The position numbers and the translations under genes are program-made. Shown in pieces: positions 11,301-23,470 of a DNA stretch of 64,000 nucleotides. The notes under the pieces were generated by a model. That model did not search any database. It was not told the DNA's origin and saw nothing but the letters and a program-made list of their open reading frames with translations. The stretch comes from Coptis chinensis (Eukaryota > Streptophyta > Magnoliopsida > Ranunculales > Ranunculaceae), in the NCBI GenBank assembly GCA_015680905.1, contig CM027378.1, forward strand, positions 88,069,501 to 88,133,500, given 5' to 3'. Numbering within the stretch: position 1 is the first letter of the stretch; every line of letters starts with the position of its first letter.

Positions 11301-14300
11301 GTGTATCTTATTAGGATCTATATATTCAAACATGGTTCTTGACCCCATGTTTGTTTTCACTGATTCATGCCCCGTTGTTGGTAGAAAAATAAATAACAGG
11401 TGCAAAAAAATTGTTTCGTTAGCTCAACATGAGTTAACCACTTGGTTGAAACATGGATCTCTAAAAACCAATTATTCCATGCAAGACACTTTGTATGTGC
11501 CTTCGCCAAAAGAGAGTTTTGGTGAAAATATTTTTAGCTAAAAAATTTGCTTGCATGTAAAAACATTTCAAGTTTTGCACTCTTGATAGTATATGACCAA
11601 TAAGGTGCTATCAATGGATTGCCAAAGTTTCTTATGCAATCTATGTTTAAGATGGCTTATGGGAAGTGGGCAGCCACTTAAAGACTTTTAGTTCTTTGTC
11701 TAGCTTGGAACCACATCCATATTCCACACCCAACGTTAGTTGCTACTTTTCACCTGTCTTTCGATCAAATGTGTAATTTATATATCCCTTAATAAGTATT
11801 TTATTGCTTGATACATTAGTTAGTGAGTCACGAGCAGTTCCATATATTAAAGCGTTAGGACCAAGAGGTACAATGAAAATGGTGGAAGGTATGAAGTAAG
11901 ATGGTGAAGTGGTTGACTCATGTTGAGGAGTATCAATATGACCAATTGATACAACAGTTGGGAATTCAAGTCCTGTTTCTAAAGGTGTAAGAGAATTATG
12001 TGAGATTGGAGAAAGAAGTTGGATTGATAGTGGAACAATAACATGACTGTCCATTGAATGTTAATAGAAGTAGGAGGTAAAGTGTTATTTCTTTGGTCCT
12101 TCCCACTTTGCCAAACCCCAATAGTGCTCATCTCCATAAGAGCCTATCCCAATTGGCAAGAGTATTTGTAAACCCCTTTTAAGGGTCTCCTAACCTTCCA
12201 GTGAAATATTAGAGCATAGCTTGAGTGTTTTTCTTGGCGTTGGTGTTTGTGAATGTGCGCCATTCTCTTCCACTCGGTGAGATCCATTTTGTCTTCGTAT
12301 GTTATTTCCCAAGAACTAAATCTGTCCTCCTAACTTAAGTGGATACAGTAACTTTAGGCTTTACTGGAATGTCCTTTGAAGAACTCATTTTAAAATTTGT
12401 TTGACTTTGGTGCTCTTAGTAGAATGGAATTCCATTTTATAAATAGCATTATACTATTTGAGATGTGGCAGGAAGTTGACATTATAATTCTTATTAATCC
12501 TGGAGCAAAGGAGTTGACCTGCTATTGCAATTGTGCTTGGCAACTAGCTGATTTTATACATTGAACATATGAAGTTAGTGACAGCTAATGTGTTGTTAAC
12601 CCAAGCACAAAAACATCAACCAAACATTTTTTTCCTAGGAATTGTAATAGGATGATCAAGAGCATAACTTTTGAAACATTGGAGTGCTGATAGGAGCAGT
12701 GTAGATATTTGCATTATTTTGTTACAATTTAAATATTGAAATCAAGCTCAAGAAACTGGTTGGATGCTTTGGTTGCAGGAAAAAAGCTCCGCTTTGAACT
12801 CTTGATTGATTGGAATGGAGCTACATGATGAACTCATATTGTTTCTTCATTCAGAAGTTCAGACCTTAAGAAAGTAGAAGAGATAATGTCTTCGAGTTAT
12901 CTTATCAGTCATATGTTCCCAGAAAATGTGAAATGGTAACTAAGACAATTACGATCCTTCTCTATTGCGAGGTAGGAAGTTGAATCTTCGTTCTTCTTTT
13001 AGGGTTGATAGCTAATATACGTATGGATTTTATTAATAAGACTATTGAGGATAACCAAGGAACACTTTGTTAGATTCTTTCTATAATTTATTTTTTCACA
13101 ATAGAGTCACAATGACAAAAATGTTTTTTCCCAGTGAGTCACATGCAGCTGTGGACATGCTCCCTAATAACGTTAGCGTTACTGCTACATGGTTGTGAGA
13201 GATTTGTTCTTGCTACTATAGTTGATGATGCAAAAGATATGCTTTCTCACTAAAGAGATGCATTAGTGGGATGAATTGATAATGTCTGGCAATGTTTCTT
13301 TTGTTCCACGCTAAACAAAGGGGCAAATAATCATTGTATGCATATTATTCTAGCCTCATCCAATCCTACAGTCCTACAGTCCTACTGGTTTATGTTAATG
13401 TTTCATTTCTTCATAAGCAATCAAATGGGTTGATATGCATATGATCTTGCAGACAACAATGATTGAGCATTGCACTTCTGCAATTGCTAATGTGTTACTT
13501 TGTTCACAGAGATATGGCAGGTAAAGGAGTTCAGGAGATTGTCGCTCCATGCCCCTTATTTGTTTATGGTTTGAACCCTGTAAAAAGTATATGTGTAGCT
13601 TTTAATTATAGTGCACATAAGATCACTAGCAAGCAACTTTATTTTTCTTTAATACATTACATGTACTACTATCAAGTGACTTTTAATTTTTTGGGCAAAG
13701 TTGTAAAGATTAAGAGATTTAATGTCTTCTTAGTTCTTACGAACACATGCGGCCAAATTGACTAACTTATTTGTGCTCACTAATGTGTTACCATCCTTTA
13801 GAGCATAGTATCAAAAAATGAATAGGAAAAATAGTCATATTAGTCTTTTACTTTTGGCTTTTACCTCTCTTATACAACTGTAGCTTCTGCCTTTTGATTA
13901 ATCATTCAATCTTATTAATGTCCTCAACTCAAGTTATTTTGAACCTATATGGTTTCGAGTTTCATTTAAATTCGTCTTTTAACATGTTTTTATGGGACAA
14001 AATTTTAGAAGATCTACTTCTGTAGCTGATTCAATTTGACGCCAGAAGGCGTGCACATATGCTAGTTTCTATAATGCTTTACAGAATGAGTTCCCATCTC
14101 ACTAAGTTACTGTTGTACTACTGATTTGCACTCGTGTGTGTTACAATCTCCAAATTATATTAAAAAACACAAACAACATGAACACACAAAGAAAAGCCTC
14201 CTAAGCTGTAAAGTCAGAGTTACCACTATATGATTTCAAGAAAATGAGCACAAAAACATTGGACAAGATTAATAAGATGGTTTTGAGATGGGATCCACAA

Positions 14301-14338
14301 AGGCATAAGTACTAAACTCACATAGCAATGGTTCAACA
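11301..14338. other. No recognisable gene
   Basis: AT-rich with a few open frames (11338-11541 plus, 12054-11743 minus, 13463-13765 plus), none with a domain I recognise. Probably old, decayed repeats. Confidence 0.4.
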
Positions 14339-14381
14339 TTTTTTTTTTATGATCAACTGACATTATTTATATATATTAAAC

Positions 14382-17300
14382 TCAAAGTGGAATATCTACA
14401 TGAGTTCTATCTGCCTCTAGGACGTCCATTGACCAACTAGGTGGCAGTGTAAGCCACTCCGAACGTGGCAGAACGACCATTAACCAACTAGGTGGCAGTG
14501 TAAGCCACTCCGAACATGGAGGGAGATTGTGTCCATTTGATGCTAAATAGTGTGCAACACTGTTAGTAGATCTACTGATCCACTTAGTACAGATAAAGCA
14601 AAATAGATTATAGTCTAGTAGTGCATCCTCCAGTATATTCCTTGAAGTCCAAGAAATGTTCGATGCCTTCCTTCCCAAAAAGTTTTGAATTTCCTTCACT
14701 TCAACCTCTAGTTCGATTGAGTTGTTGAAACTCCTGCTCCACTTGATTCCTTGTAGGGTTCCTTTACATGCAGCCTCTTCAACAGACCCTCCTTTTCCTT
14801 TGTCAGTTCCTGCAGCAATAAAAATACTTTTGTGATCCCTTAGAGTATCTTTAGGAGTGATACCAACCTAGCATCAAACACCAAATTTCGAACAATTTGT
14901 TTTTTCAACTTTAGGAGAGTCACATGTTGATGAAAACACCAAATCAAACACCAAATCGGCCAATATTTGGTTCTAGTTTTGGTGATGTATCAAATCACTC
15001 ACGCGGTTTTAGATCATTTGCTGCTATGTTGAGTTTCAAATTCCCAGTTTGAGGGGGTTCCCAAACTGCTGTTAGAATAGCGTGTGGCCCTAAAACCTGG
15101 TTTTCAAGGTTGAACTTCCGAATGTAGTTGTTAATAATCAGTATCAAAGAAACCCCATTAGGTTTAGAATTATTAAACAGAATTTTACATCTCTCTAACC
15201 AAATGTGCCATGTTATAAACAAGCATGCTCCTGTCCAAAGCTTATTATCAATGGGCCAGTTCTTTGGTGGACTATACCATAAATCAATCCACTCTTTTAC
15301 ATTTAAGTTTTCATAAGCACTTAACTTGAAACACCAAAGAGTTGAATACCAAATATTTCTTGTAAATGGGCAATGAAGCAAAAGGTGTTTCACAAATTTA
15401 ATAGCAGTATTGCAGAGCAAACAAGCTTTGTTAGGTATATAGAAAATAGTACTAAGGTGTTCTCTTGTTGTAACAATGTTATGGTAGCACTTCCAAGCAA
15501 AGAGAGTGGCTCTAGGGCTTAAATCATTATGCCAGAAAGCTAGATTTATGTTATAACTATAAGAAGGTGCAGTTCTTAAACCTAACCTGTGATACACAGA
15601 TTTAACACTATGTATCCCAGATTTTGTAAGATTCCATTTCAACACATCAACCAGATTTGATCGAGGCAGGATTATACATTGTATCTTTAGAGAGGTGTCT
15701 AAGTCAAACAAAAGATTTAATTTGTCTATATTCCAAGACCTAGTATGCATATCAATAAGATCATAAACATATGTATATAAGTTATTATGTATAGTATGAG
15801 CAGGTACTTTACCATTAGGTAGGTCTGGAATCCATGAGTCAGATCATATACTAATATCCTTACTTGAACCTACCTGCCACATAGAGTGGTCTTTGATTAT
15901 CATGAGAACTTGTTGCATGCCATGCCAGAACCAAAAGGAGCCTCTTTTAGGTACAGAATGAACAACATTATTGTGAGGGAAGTATTTACCTTTTAATTGT
16001 GTTGAAAGCAGAGAGTATGGTTTAGTTATAATATACCAAAGGATTCTACTAAGGTGAACAAGATTGTTTAGCCTCATATCTCTTATTCCTAGTTCTCCCC
16101 CTCTCTTAGATTGACATATGAACCCCCAATTTTTCAAATAGAGGGGGTGTTTCTTATCATTATTAGTTCCCCACAAAAAATCCCTTTGAATGCCATTAAG
16201 AGTTGAAGTCACAGCTTTTGGCAAGAGAAAAGTACTCATATGGTAAACATGTATAGCAGAAGTGATAGATTTTATAAGGACAGTTCTAGCTGCTTGAGAA
16301 AGCATCCTACTTTTCCAACCAGCTATCCTAGTGTTCACTTTATCAATGAGATGATTAAAAATCTCAGACTTTGGTTGCCCAAGGAAGAGAGTGGAACCAA
16401 GGTATTTTTCTCCTATAGTGATCTTCTTCATGTGTAACAAGTTCATGATACTAGTAGTTTCATTAGAAGGCAAGTTTTTGCTAAAATGGATGCCAGATTT
16501 CTCATAGTTTATATCTTGACCAGTGATACTACAAAAGATGTTAAGAACATCCAATAATTCCTTTGCCTCATCTAGATTAGCACGGCAAAAAATAAAGGCA
16601 TCGTCTGCAAAAAGTAAATGTGCAATGGGGTTGCTGGTATGAGAAATCTTGATACCATGTATCTTATTGGATTGAATACGATCATTCAACACTCTCGACA
16701 AAACTTCCATATACAGGATAAAAAGGATATGGGATAAAGGGTCACCCTGCCTAAGCCCTCTATTAGACTTAAAGAAACCATATGGTGACCCATTCACCAT
16801 GATAGAAAACTGTGCAAAATTTATGCATTGAGAGACAAGGTTAACAGCCAGCGTGTTCAACCCAAGGGAGTTTAGAATGGAAGTGATGGTGTTCCAACTC
16901 ACCCTATCAAAAGCTTTTGACATATCAAGCTTGATAGTCATAAGACCAGACTTGCCTTTCTTGTGTTTCAAGGTATGCATGATCTCACGAGCAATAATAA
17001 TGTTATCTGTGATTTGCCTGTTCGGCACAAAAGCACTATGAAAAGGAGAAATACAAGGTGCAATGATAGATTTGAGTCTATTGGCAAGTAATTTTGAGAT
17101 AACTTTATAAGAAATATTACACAAGCTTATAGGTCTAAACTCAGAACAAGTAGTAGGATTTGGGCATTTAGGGATTAGAGCAATGTTGGTGTGGTTGATA
17201 TGTTTGAGAGAATAGCCATGTTTAAAGAAATCAGCAACCATCTCAGTGACTTTAAAGCCCACTAAATCCCATGAGGAATGGTAGAACAAGGCCGGGAGCC

Positions 17301-18638
17301 CATCAGGTCCCGGGGACTTAACTTCTTCGGAGGTGACAATTCTTAAAAAATCACTGTTGTGTTCAGAGGAGATAACAGGAGGAAAGAGAGATTGAATAGG
17401 TGTAAGATTGACAACTTTTGTATCATTCAAAAGATTGGAAAAGTGATCAACCAGGGTAGCACCTATCTCTTTAGGGGTGGAGACCCAAGTGTTAGTTGAA
17501 TTTTTAAGCCATTCGATCTTGTTGTATTTTCTGTGCCTTAAAGTTTTATATGAAAATACTTAGTATTTCTGTCTCCTTCTAAGAGATCTTTATCCCTAGA
17601 TTTCTGTTTCCATAACTTCTCTTCACAAGCTAAAAGATAATCAAGATGTTCAGATTCATTTTTTTGAAGCAGTAAATTTTGCTTGTTAGGAATATGAGAA
17701 TTGAAGGTCTCTATGTTTTGCTGAGTTATAGTGATTTGGCGGTGGATATTACCAAAAGTAGTTCTATTCCAGATTCTTAAAGCTTTCTTAGTGTAAGAGA
17801 GATGAATGGATAGACTATTGGTATTGGTGATAATATAATTTGGTGGCTTTACTCTATTCCAAGAAGTTGCAACAATATCATGATAAGTAGGGTGTTCAAG
17901 CCACATAGATTGGAATTTAAAGGGTTTGTGTTGTGATTGTATATGAGGCTGAGTATTAAGAAGTAAGGGGCAATGGTCAGATGTAACAGCTTGAAGATGG
18001 TAAAGAGTAGAATCTGGATAAAGAAGTTGCCATTCAGGGTTTATTAAGGCTCTATCACGTCTTTTTTGGATATTATCTGGTTCTGCTCTTTTATTAGACC
18101 ATGTATAAGGATAACCTTTAAAGCCTAAGTCTATAAGAGCTTGGTTCCTAATGATATCATGAGCAGGGTAACCATCATTAAAAGATTAAGTACCAGTTGT
18201 TTCTCCCGCTGTTAAGATGATATTTAAATCTCCAATAATAAGAGTCGGTGTGGTGTTGTTGTGTAAGTTACGTATAGGGTCCCAACTTATGTTCCTAGTA
18301 ATAGGATATGGACTACCATAAAAGAAACAGGCAGTCCATGGTAAAGCGTTTGGCCCAGTGAAAATAGAACTTGTGATATTATTCTGTGAAGAAGAAGAGA
18401 TGGTGATATGTAATCCTACTTTCCACATGAGACAGAGACCTCCTGCTGTGTTAATAGCAGGGACAATAAAAAAGTTTGGGTAAAGAAGAGAATGTACAAG
18501 ATAAGACATGTTTTGTTGAGAGGCTTTTGTTTCAAAGAGAAAGACAATATCAAGGTTGTTTGTTTTGATAAGAAGTTGAAGCTGACGAATAGTGGCATGG
18601 TTTCCACTTCCCCTACAGTTCCAAGTGAGAATCCACAT
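14382..18638 (-). CDS. LINE ORF2 (endonuclease-reverse transcriptase-RNase H), lightly damaged
   Basis: Starts MWILTWNCRGSG, the classic plant L1 endonuclease N-terminus (exonuclease-endonuclease-phosphatase fold), with LIIGDLN further on. The same frame continues past a TAA at about 18186 through YPYTWSNKR and TSDHCPLL. After a one-base frame change near 17540 comes the reverse transcriptase (SPGPDGLPALFY, LIPKCPNPTTCSEFRPISLC, KAFDRVSW, GLRQGDPLS, LFADDAFIF with the catalytic Asp pair). After a TGA at 15844, standing where Trp is expected, the zf-RVT region follows (CLLCNTAIKFVKHLLLHCPF). RNase H resumes beyond the insertion (RDHKSIFIAAGTD, EEAACKGTLQGIKW) and ends WISRSTNSVAHYLA. It would nick DNA and prime reverse transcription at the nick. 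Confidence 0.85.
14432..14520 (-). repeat. 51-bp in-frame tandem duplication at LINE ORF2 C-terminus
   Basis: The block coding SEWLTLPPSW is present twice with a 51-bp (17-codon) period, so the reading frame is kept. Confidence 0.8.
14842..14996. mobile_element. Insertion in LINE RNase H, MITE-like
   Basis: About 155 bp interrupts the LINE between the end of the zf-RVT frame and RNase H. Its ends are loosely inverted (GAGTATCTTTAGGAGTGATACC against the complement GAGTGATTTGATACATCACC), as in small non-autonomous DNA elements. Exact ends and target duplication are unclear. Confidence 0.4.
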
Positions 18639-18953
18639 TATATCACTACTGGTGACTGCTCTGGTCCAGTCACTAACCCAAGTTTATGATTAACTCCCTT
18701 ATTGTGTCCAATGTTGCTATCAAGAGTAGCATTCCTATTGTGAGCAACGACAGAAATATCTTTTATCATACAAAGTAACTCATATGTCTAGCAAACAAGG
18801 TGTAAATCAGTAATGGTTAAAATACTTATATAGATAGGATGCTCGATAGCTAATACATAACTCATAGATATGAAGCAACCGACTTGAAAAAAGGGAACAA
18901 CTTGATCATAGAAACTTTTTAACATGATAGAATTGGGGCAACAATAGATGATT

Positions 18954-20981
18954 CTAATAGTAAAAACACTCCAGTATGTAACACAAGTGCTTAGAATCTA
19001 ACATATTAATAATAATACTTGGATTGAAGACACTATAAACAGATGGAGTAATTAGGATTGTATTGGAGTTTTGGTTGGTTTTGGTGTTTACTTGAGCTGA
19101 GCCAGCAACATCCATTAGTGAACCACAAGAGAGTGTCATAGATCCTCCAGCTAGATTTTCGAAGGATGGAGTAGGAAAGATGATATTGGATTCCACTGTA
19201 GGTTCCTCATCTGGCAAGGTAAGAAGCTGAATAGAGCCAACTGGAATTTGCATTTGGAGGTTTATGTTCTCCAATTCTCCCATTGGCTTTTGTGGTGAGA
19301 TGGGTACGGCGTTATTATTGAGATCTGTTCCCCATTCCATTCCTCCCCATAATGATCGAATGACCATTCCTTGTGAGAGCAGGTGCTGAGTTACCCTTGG
19401 ATAAGCAATCATATTACTAACAAATTCTGATGTTATGTTGTTGGATGGATTCGTAGTAGATGAGTTAACACCTATGATTTCTTCAGATGGATTTATCACT
19501 TCCAAAGGTTCAAGATTTTGGAGAGAAGGATAGTATGGTGTTGATTGATCTTCAATGGATTGGAATTCAGGTGTTGGGTGAATGAATTTCCGTTTCTTCA
19601 AAGGTTTATCATTTGGGATTGATTTTTTCTTCCCTTTTCCTCTAAACCTTCGTCTTGATGGGGTAGCGGTGGTTGATGACGGTGATTGATTGATCGGTAT
19701 TGTGTTGACATTGTTTTGGATTGGGGTCGGATTGTCTGTTATGATGACTAAGCTATCAGTCGATGAGCTTCCCATAAGAGTTGGGCTTTCAATTTGTGTT
19801 AGGGCTACAAAGTTATGTGGCCTTGAGAACATCTCTGGGACACATGAGTGGATGAGATCCACTGAGAAAGCGTGGCTAGTGTTGTTGCCTGGGTTTAGCA
19901 CGTGGGCATATTGGTTGAGCGCCAGGTTAGCCCCTTCTGCCGGAATTACTGTTGCACGTCCACCAAACAGTACTTCAAGTTGATTTTGTGCCGCATCTGT
20001 TGCAGTGTCAGGTGGAAGTGGCATATGCACAAACACATCAAGTTCTTCTAGCACTTGTGGTTGTTCAATATGTACCATCATCTCATTTGCCATCTGGTTA
20101 TTGTCTCCATGGTTCTCTTGATCAAGGCACTTGTAGGTATCATAACCCAGCATGAAGCAGTTGATGCAATTGTGATAAGGTAGCCCAATATATTCAAATC
20201 CGATCCAAGTTGGCCCGTGATTCACTGTTTGCACCATGATGCCTTGGGTTAGTGATTGATTCAACACAATCATCACTCTAGCTTTGTAACCATATGCATC
20301 TCTTGGTGCGTTATCAGGTAGAAAGACCTCCAGAACTCTTCCAACAGCTACTGCAATCCGTTCAATCACCACTGATAGTTGGTGCTCAAGTTTGAGCCCA
20401 ACAAAAGTTATCCAGAACGGTGAGGTGTTGAAGTCTATATTTCGGGGGACAAGATTTGGCCCGAAAGGTTTGAGCACCAGAAGGTACCCTAAGATTTGCC
20501 ATGGTTGGCTTCTTAAGATTCTCTGCTTATCTTATTCTTTCTCAAAGCGTAGGATGAAGTTATTTTCCTCCAAGACCACTATGTCTAGCCTCCTTCTCAG
20601 ATTCCACTTCTGTCTGATTCCGTGCAGGATATCATTTGGATTTTCTTGAGTGTTGGTGTGGAGTCTGCCTATTAAAGAAGCGAGCCAACGTGATTGGGAT
20701 TGTACTAAGAGATTCCTTGGTAGATCCATGATTTGTAGTTCTTTGTTGCTCTCTTTGTCTGTATTTCCCAGGTAAAGAGACTGATTCATTGTATGAATAA
20801 TGTTCTCCATAATATATAGAGATAGATGATGGGAGATGGGTATAAATAAAAGATATTTATTTGTAATGATGTTCATAACCTGCAAATTTGGGGAGTGTAT
20901 TCTGATACGTTTAAAGAATAGATTTTTAGGTGAAATGATGCGTATTTGCTGTAGATTTGGGTATTGGTTGGTGTTTAGCAA
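18954..20981 (-). CDS. LINE ORF1 (DUF4283/zinc-knuckle protein), one internal stop
   Basis: One continuous frame of about 675 codons broken only by a TAA at 20532-20534. The N-terminal part holds a DUF4283-like domain (DILHGIRQKWNLRRRLDIVV, FILRFEKE, then after the stop DKQRILRSQPWQILG, DFNTSPFWITFVGL). A CCHC-like knuckle follows (CINCFMLGYDTYKC), with Tyr where the usual His stands. The C-terminal half is low-complexity, Ser/Thr/Asn/Pro-rich, with a basic patch (RRRFRGKGKKK). Plant L1 ORF1 proteins bind their own RNA and chaperone reverse transcription. The start codon was taken as the first Met of the open frame; a Met about 58 residues further in (MENIIHTMNQ) is also plausible. Confidence 0.75.
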
Positions 20982-21201
20982 CTTAAAGAAGAGATCTTTT
21001 GTGGTAATAATGTTTTTTTTATGGAGATTTGGGGATGGGTGGGTGCATGGTTATCCGGTTATGGGGGATAATTTTTGTTGAAGTGATGTGAATTTGTTGA
21101 AAGAAAGGTGGTAGGGTTATGGTTATATTGTTGGTAAGAGCTGGATATGGATTTGGTATCTGCTTTGTTTGAGTTGAGGGGACAGAAGAAGGTTGTGTAA
21201 G

Positions 21202-21385
21202 CATAGTTCGTGATTCCGAACGGAACTTCGGAATTCCGTCTAGAATTTCGATTTTTCAAAAAAACGGAATTCCGATTATAGAGTTGAAATTCCGAAATCA
21301 TCCGAAATTCCAAATGTGATAGAGGTCAAAATTTAATGAATTTCGGATTTTGGATTTGTCGGAATTCTCGAAATTCCGAACTATG
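21202..21385. mobile_element. hAT-type MITE (184 bp) with perfect 8-bp target duplication
   Basis: Ends CATAGTTCG and CGAACTATG are inverted. TGTGTAAG stands on both sides (21194-21201 and 21386-21393), an exact 8-bp duplication as made by hAT transposases. The inside is built of repeated CGGAATTCCG-like palindromic units and is non-coding. Confidence 0.8.
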
Positions 21386-21690
21386 TGTGTAAGTGGATCT
21401 TGTGGATCGGTTTTCGGGTTTTCTGGGTTGATGTGACTTATCTTTCTGACTCAATCTTTCAACAAAATCTAGCCGGGGGGATGATCTCTTGTGCTCCACC
21501 TTGTGATGTACATGGATCAAAAGAGGCAGATGTTGTGTATGTCTCAAAGAGTTTGTTAGAAGGAAGATATATAAGATATATGTGTGAGCAAGTAATGAGA
21601 AATGGCAGTGATTTACTTGATAGACTAGGAAGTATCGAAAATGTTTAGAAATGATTAAAATTTAAGGGTTAACTAGTATTACACCCCCAC

Positions 21691-22017
21691 ACCCCCCCCC
21701 CCCCCCACTAGATGAACCAATTAGGATTTCCCCCCCCCCACTAAATGGGAAATTAGGGTCTCCTCCCTAAACACATGGTCAACTTGGTTTGACCGTTAAC
21801 TTTCAAGTCAAACAATTGAAAATTACACAAATGTCCTCATTATTTTCAAAAAGAAAATGTTCAATTTTAATTAGGTGGAGGCATTTATGTCATTTTCTGT
21901 TGTTTGACTTGAAAGTTAACGGTCAAACCAAGTTGACCGTATGTTTAGGGGGGAGACCCTAATTTCCCATCTAGTGGGGGGAAATCCTAATTGGCTCATC
22001 TAGTGGTGGGGGGGGGG
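21691..22017. mobile_element. Long-arm hairpin (foldback) MITE
   Basis: Left arm 21691-21815 and right arm 21901-22017 are long inverted repeats (shared blocks ACTAGATGA, CCAATTAGGATTTCC, GGGAAATTAGGGTCTC, GGTCAACTTGGTTTGACCG, TTAACTTTCAAGTCAAACA) separated by about 85 bp of AT-rich loop. The outer ends are C-runs and G-runs. Transcribed, it would fold into a stem of about 115 bp. The target duplication is not clear because of the homopolymers. Confidence 0.75.
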
Positions 22018-22317
22018 AAGATGGACTGAATAAACCAAAGGGAGAAGAAGAAATACTGAACGACTACAACAACAAAATAGGATGGAATATCGGATAATTA
22101 AGAACTCTGGACTTGAGGAGAATTCATCGGGGTGAGTTTGTAGAACTGTGGACACAAAATGAGGGATTAATGGTTCTTCTTGAATGTTACTGTTGGACCT
22201 ATTAGTAACAGATGAAGGAACCCATTCCTTACGCCTCTTTTGCTGTTCAAGTTGTGTTAACTCTGTATGATGATATTCCTTGGTAGCCATTGTTCTTCCC
22301 GCAGTTGACATCTTCAA
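22018..22317 (-). CDS. Small hypothetical frame
   Basis: About 100 codons, Met at 22317 (second Met at 22311), reading MSTAGRTMATKEYHHTELTQ and KRRKEWVPSSVTNRSNSN, ending in the hairpin MITE. No family recognised. The N-terminal 75 residues are hydrophilic and protein-like, so it may be an exon of an unknown gene. The C-terminal part runs into repeat sequence. Confidence 0.2.
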
Positions 22318-22754
22318 GGGTATATGGACCAGTAGAGATGGTTATACCAAGGGATGCTAAATAGACCTTTAACTTGTCCACTGCATACCAAGGGAAAAAG
22401 AAAAAGATTCAACAATCTACTTGCAGTCAAATGAAATTTATATCAAGTTTCCATGCTTTTATAGCAGATAATTATAACTATACACAACTGATTGCATATT
22501 CCACCGATAGAGGAGTGCAGAATATATTTGTGAGTCTTGGTACTAATGGGGCTGATTCAATAAATCTTGAAATTGATCAATGACATACTCGAAATGTCAT
22601 CTCTCAATTACCCTAAAAGTTATTATATCAATTTTAAAATATTTAGTACGTCTAGCATTTGTTTGGAAGCGATGTTCAAAGTTCAAACTGAAGAGATTTA
22701 TAACACAGTTTAGAGAGAGACATAATTGGAATAGAAAACAGTGCCTTTTAATTT

Positions 22755-23126
22755 CTCTTCAAATGGGCGCTTGTTCTTAGACGAAAAACAGGATTCTTCA
22801 ACGATTAGTACTGTGTGCTTTTGAATAATTCAACAACACGGTGCTGATTGACTAGAATGGATTAACGAATTTCCAAACCCTTGAAAATTTACCGATATTT
22901 AAAATTAAATTTACGGACCTAGTTCTGCTTCTACTTTTAGGGTCAATCAATCAAAACGCACAAATGCACAAATACTTATACGAAGAAATAAATGGACCTG
23001 CTGTCTGTAAAACATTCTGGGATATGAGTAAATGATAGGAAAATTAAATGCGCTTTAAGCCAAAATATTCTGAATTAGTGTGGTCGTGACGATGCTAATT
23101 TAAAAAGTTCAAGCCGTCTATCATGC
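22755..23126 (+). repeat. Dispersed repeat, copy A
   Basis: Shares an ordered series of blocks with 54533-55126 in the same orientation: CAAATGGGCGCTTGTT, GGATTCTTCAACGATTAGTA, CTACTTTTAGGGTCAAT, TCGTGACGATGC, and AAAAAGTTCAAGCCG near the end. Copy B has an extra internal segment. The family is unknown. Confidence 0.65.
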
Positions 23127-23470
23127 CATATGGAATGCACTTACCATAGTATGTAACTGAATATGATTGATTCATCATCCGATCCCCATATTATTATATA
23201 TTGGGATTTGGGAAGCAGCATTTTTTGAACAACTCGAATTAGGCATGTCACAAAAACCTCTGGGGTGTAAGTTTCTTGGGACAAAGTTGTACATGAGTTG
23301 GAGTTTCAGACACCTTCTCCAGCCCAATGAGTCAGTTCTACTGAATTTTCTGTGGTACAAAATCAGCAGACTTGTTTGGGATAAGTTACATTTTTTAAAA
23401 CAGCTATGAACTGTAGAATGAAATCATTCGTGGCAGGCACCAAAATAAATGATGTTCTAAGAACAGAACA
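23127..23470. other. Downstream flank of the transporter gene
   Basis: Presumed 3' flank/UTR of the minus-strand transporter. No repeat or further gene seen. Confidence 0.4.

Larger units (their letters stand above)
14339..21193 (-). mobile_element. L1-type LINE, nearly complete
   Basis: Minus-strand non-LTR retrotransposon. In order: a Pro/Thr-rich 5' region (about 21190-20982), ORF1 (20981-18954) with a DUF4283-like RNA-binding domain and zinc knuckle, ORF2 (18638-14382) with endonuclease, reverse transcriptase, zf-RVT and RNase H regions, then an A-run seen as ten T's on the plus strand at 14339-14348. Lesions are few: one in-frame stop in ORF1; in ORF2 two in-frame stops, one frame change near 17540, and an insertion of about 155 bp inside the RNase H region. 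No target duplication was found, so the 5' boundary is approximate and may be truncated. Confidence 0.85.
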
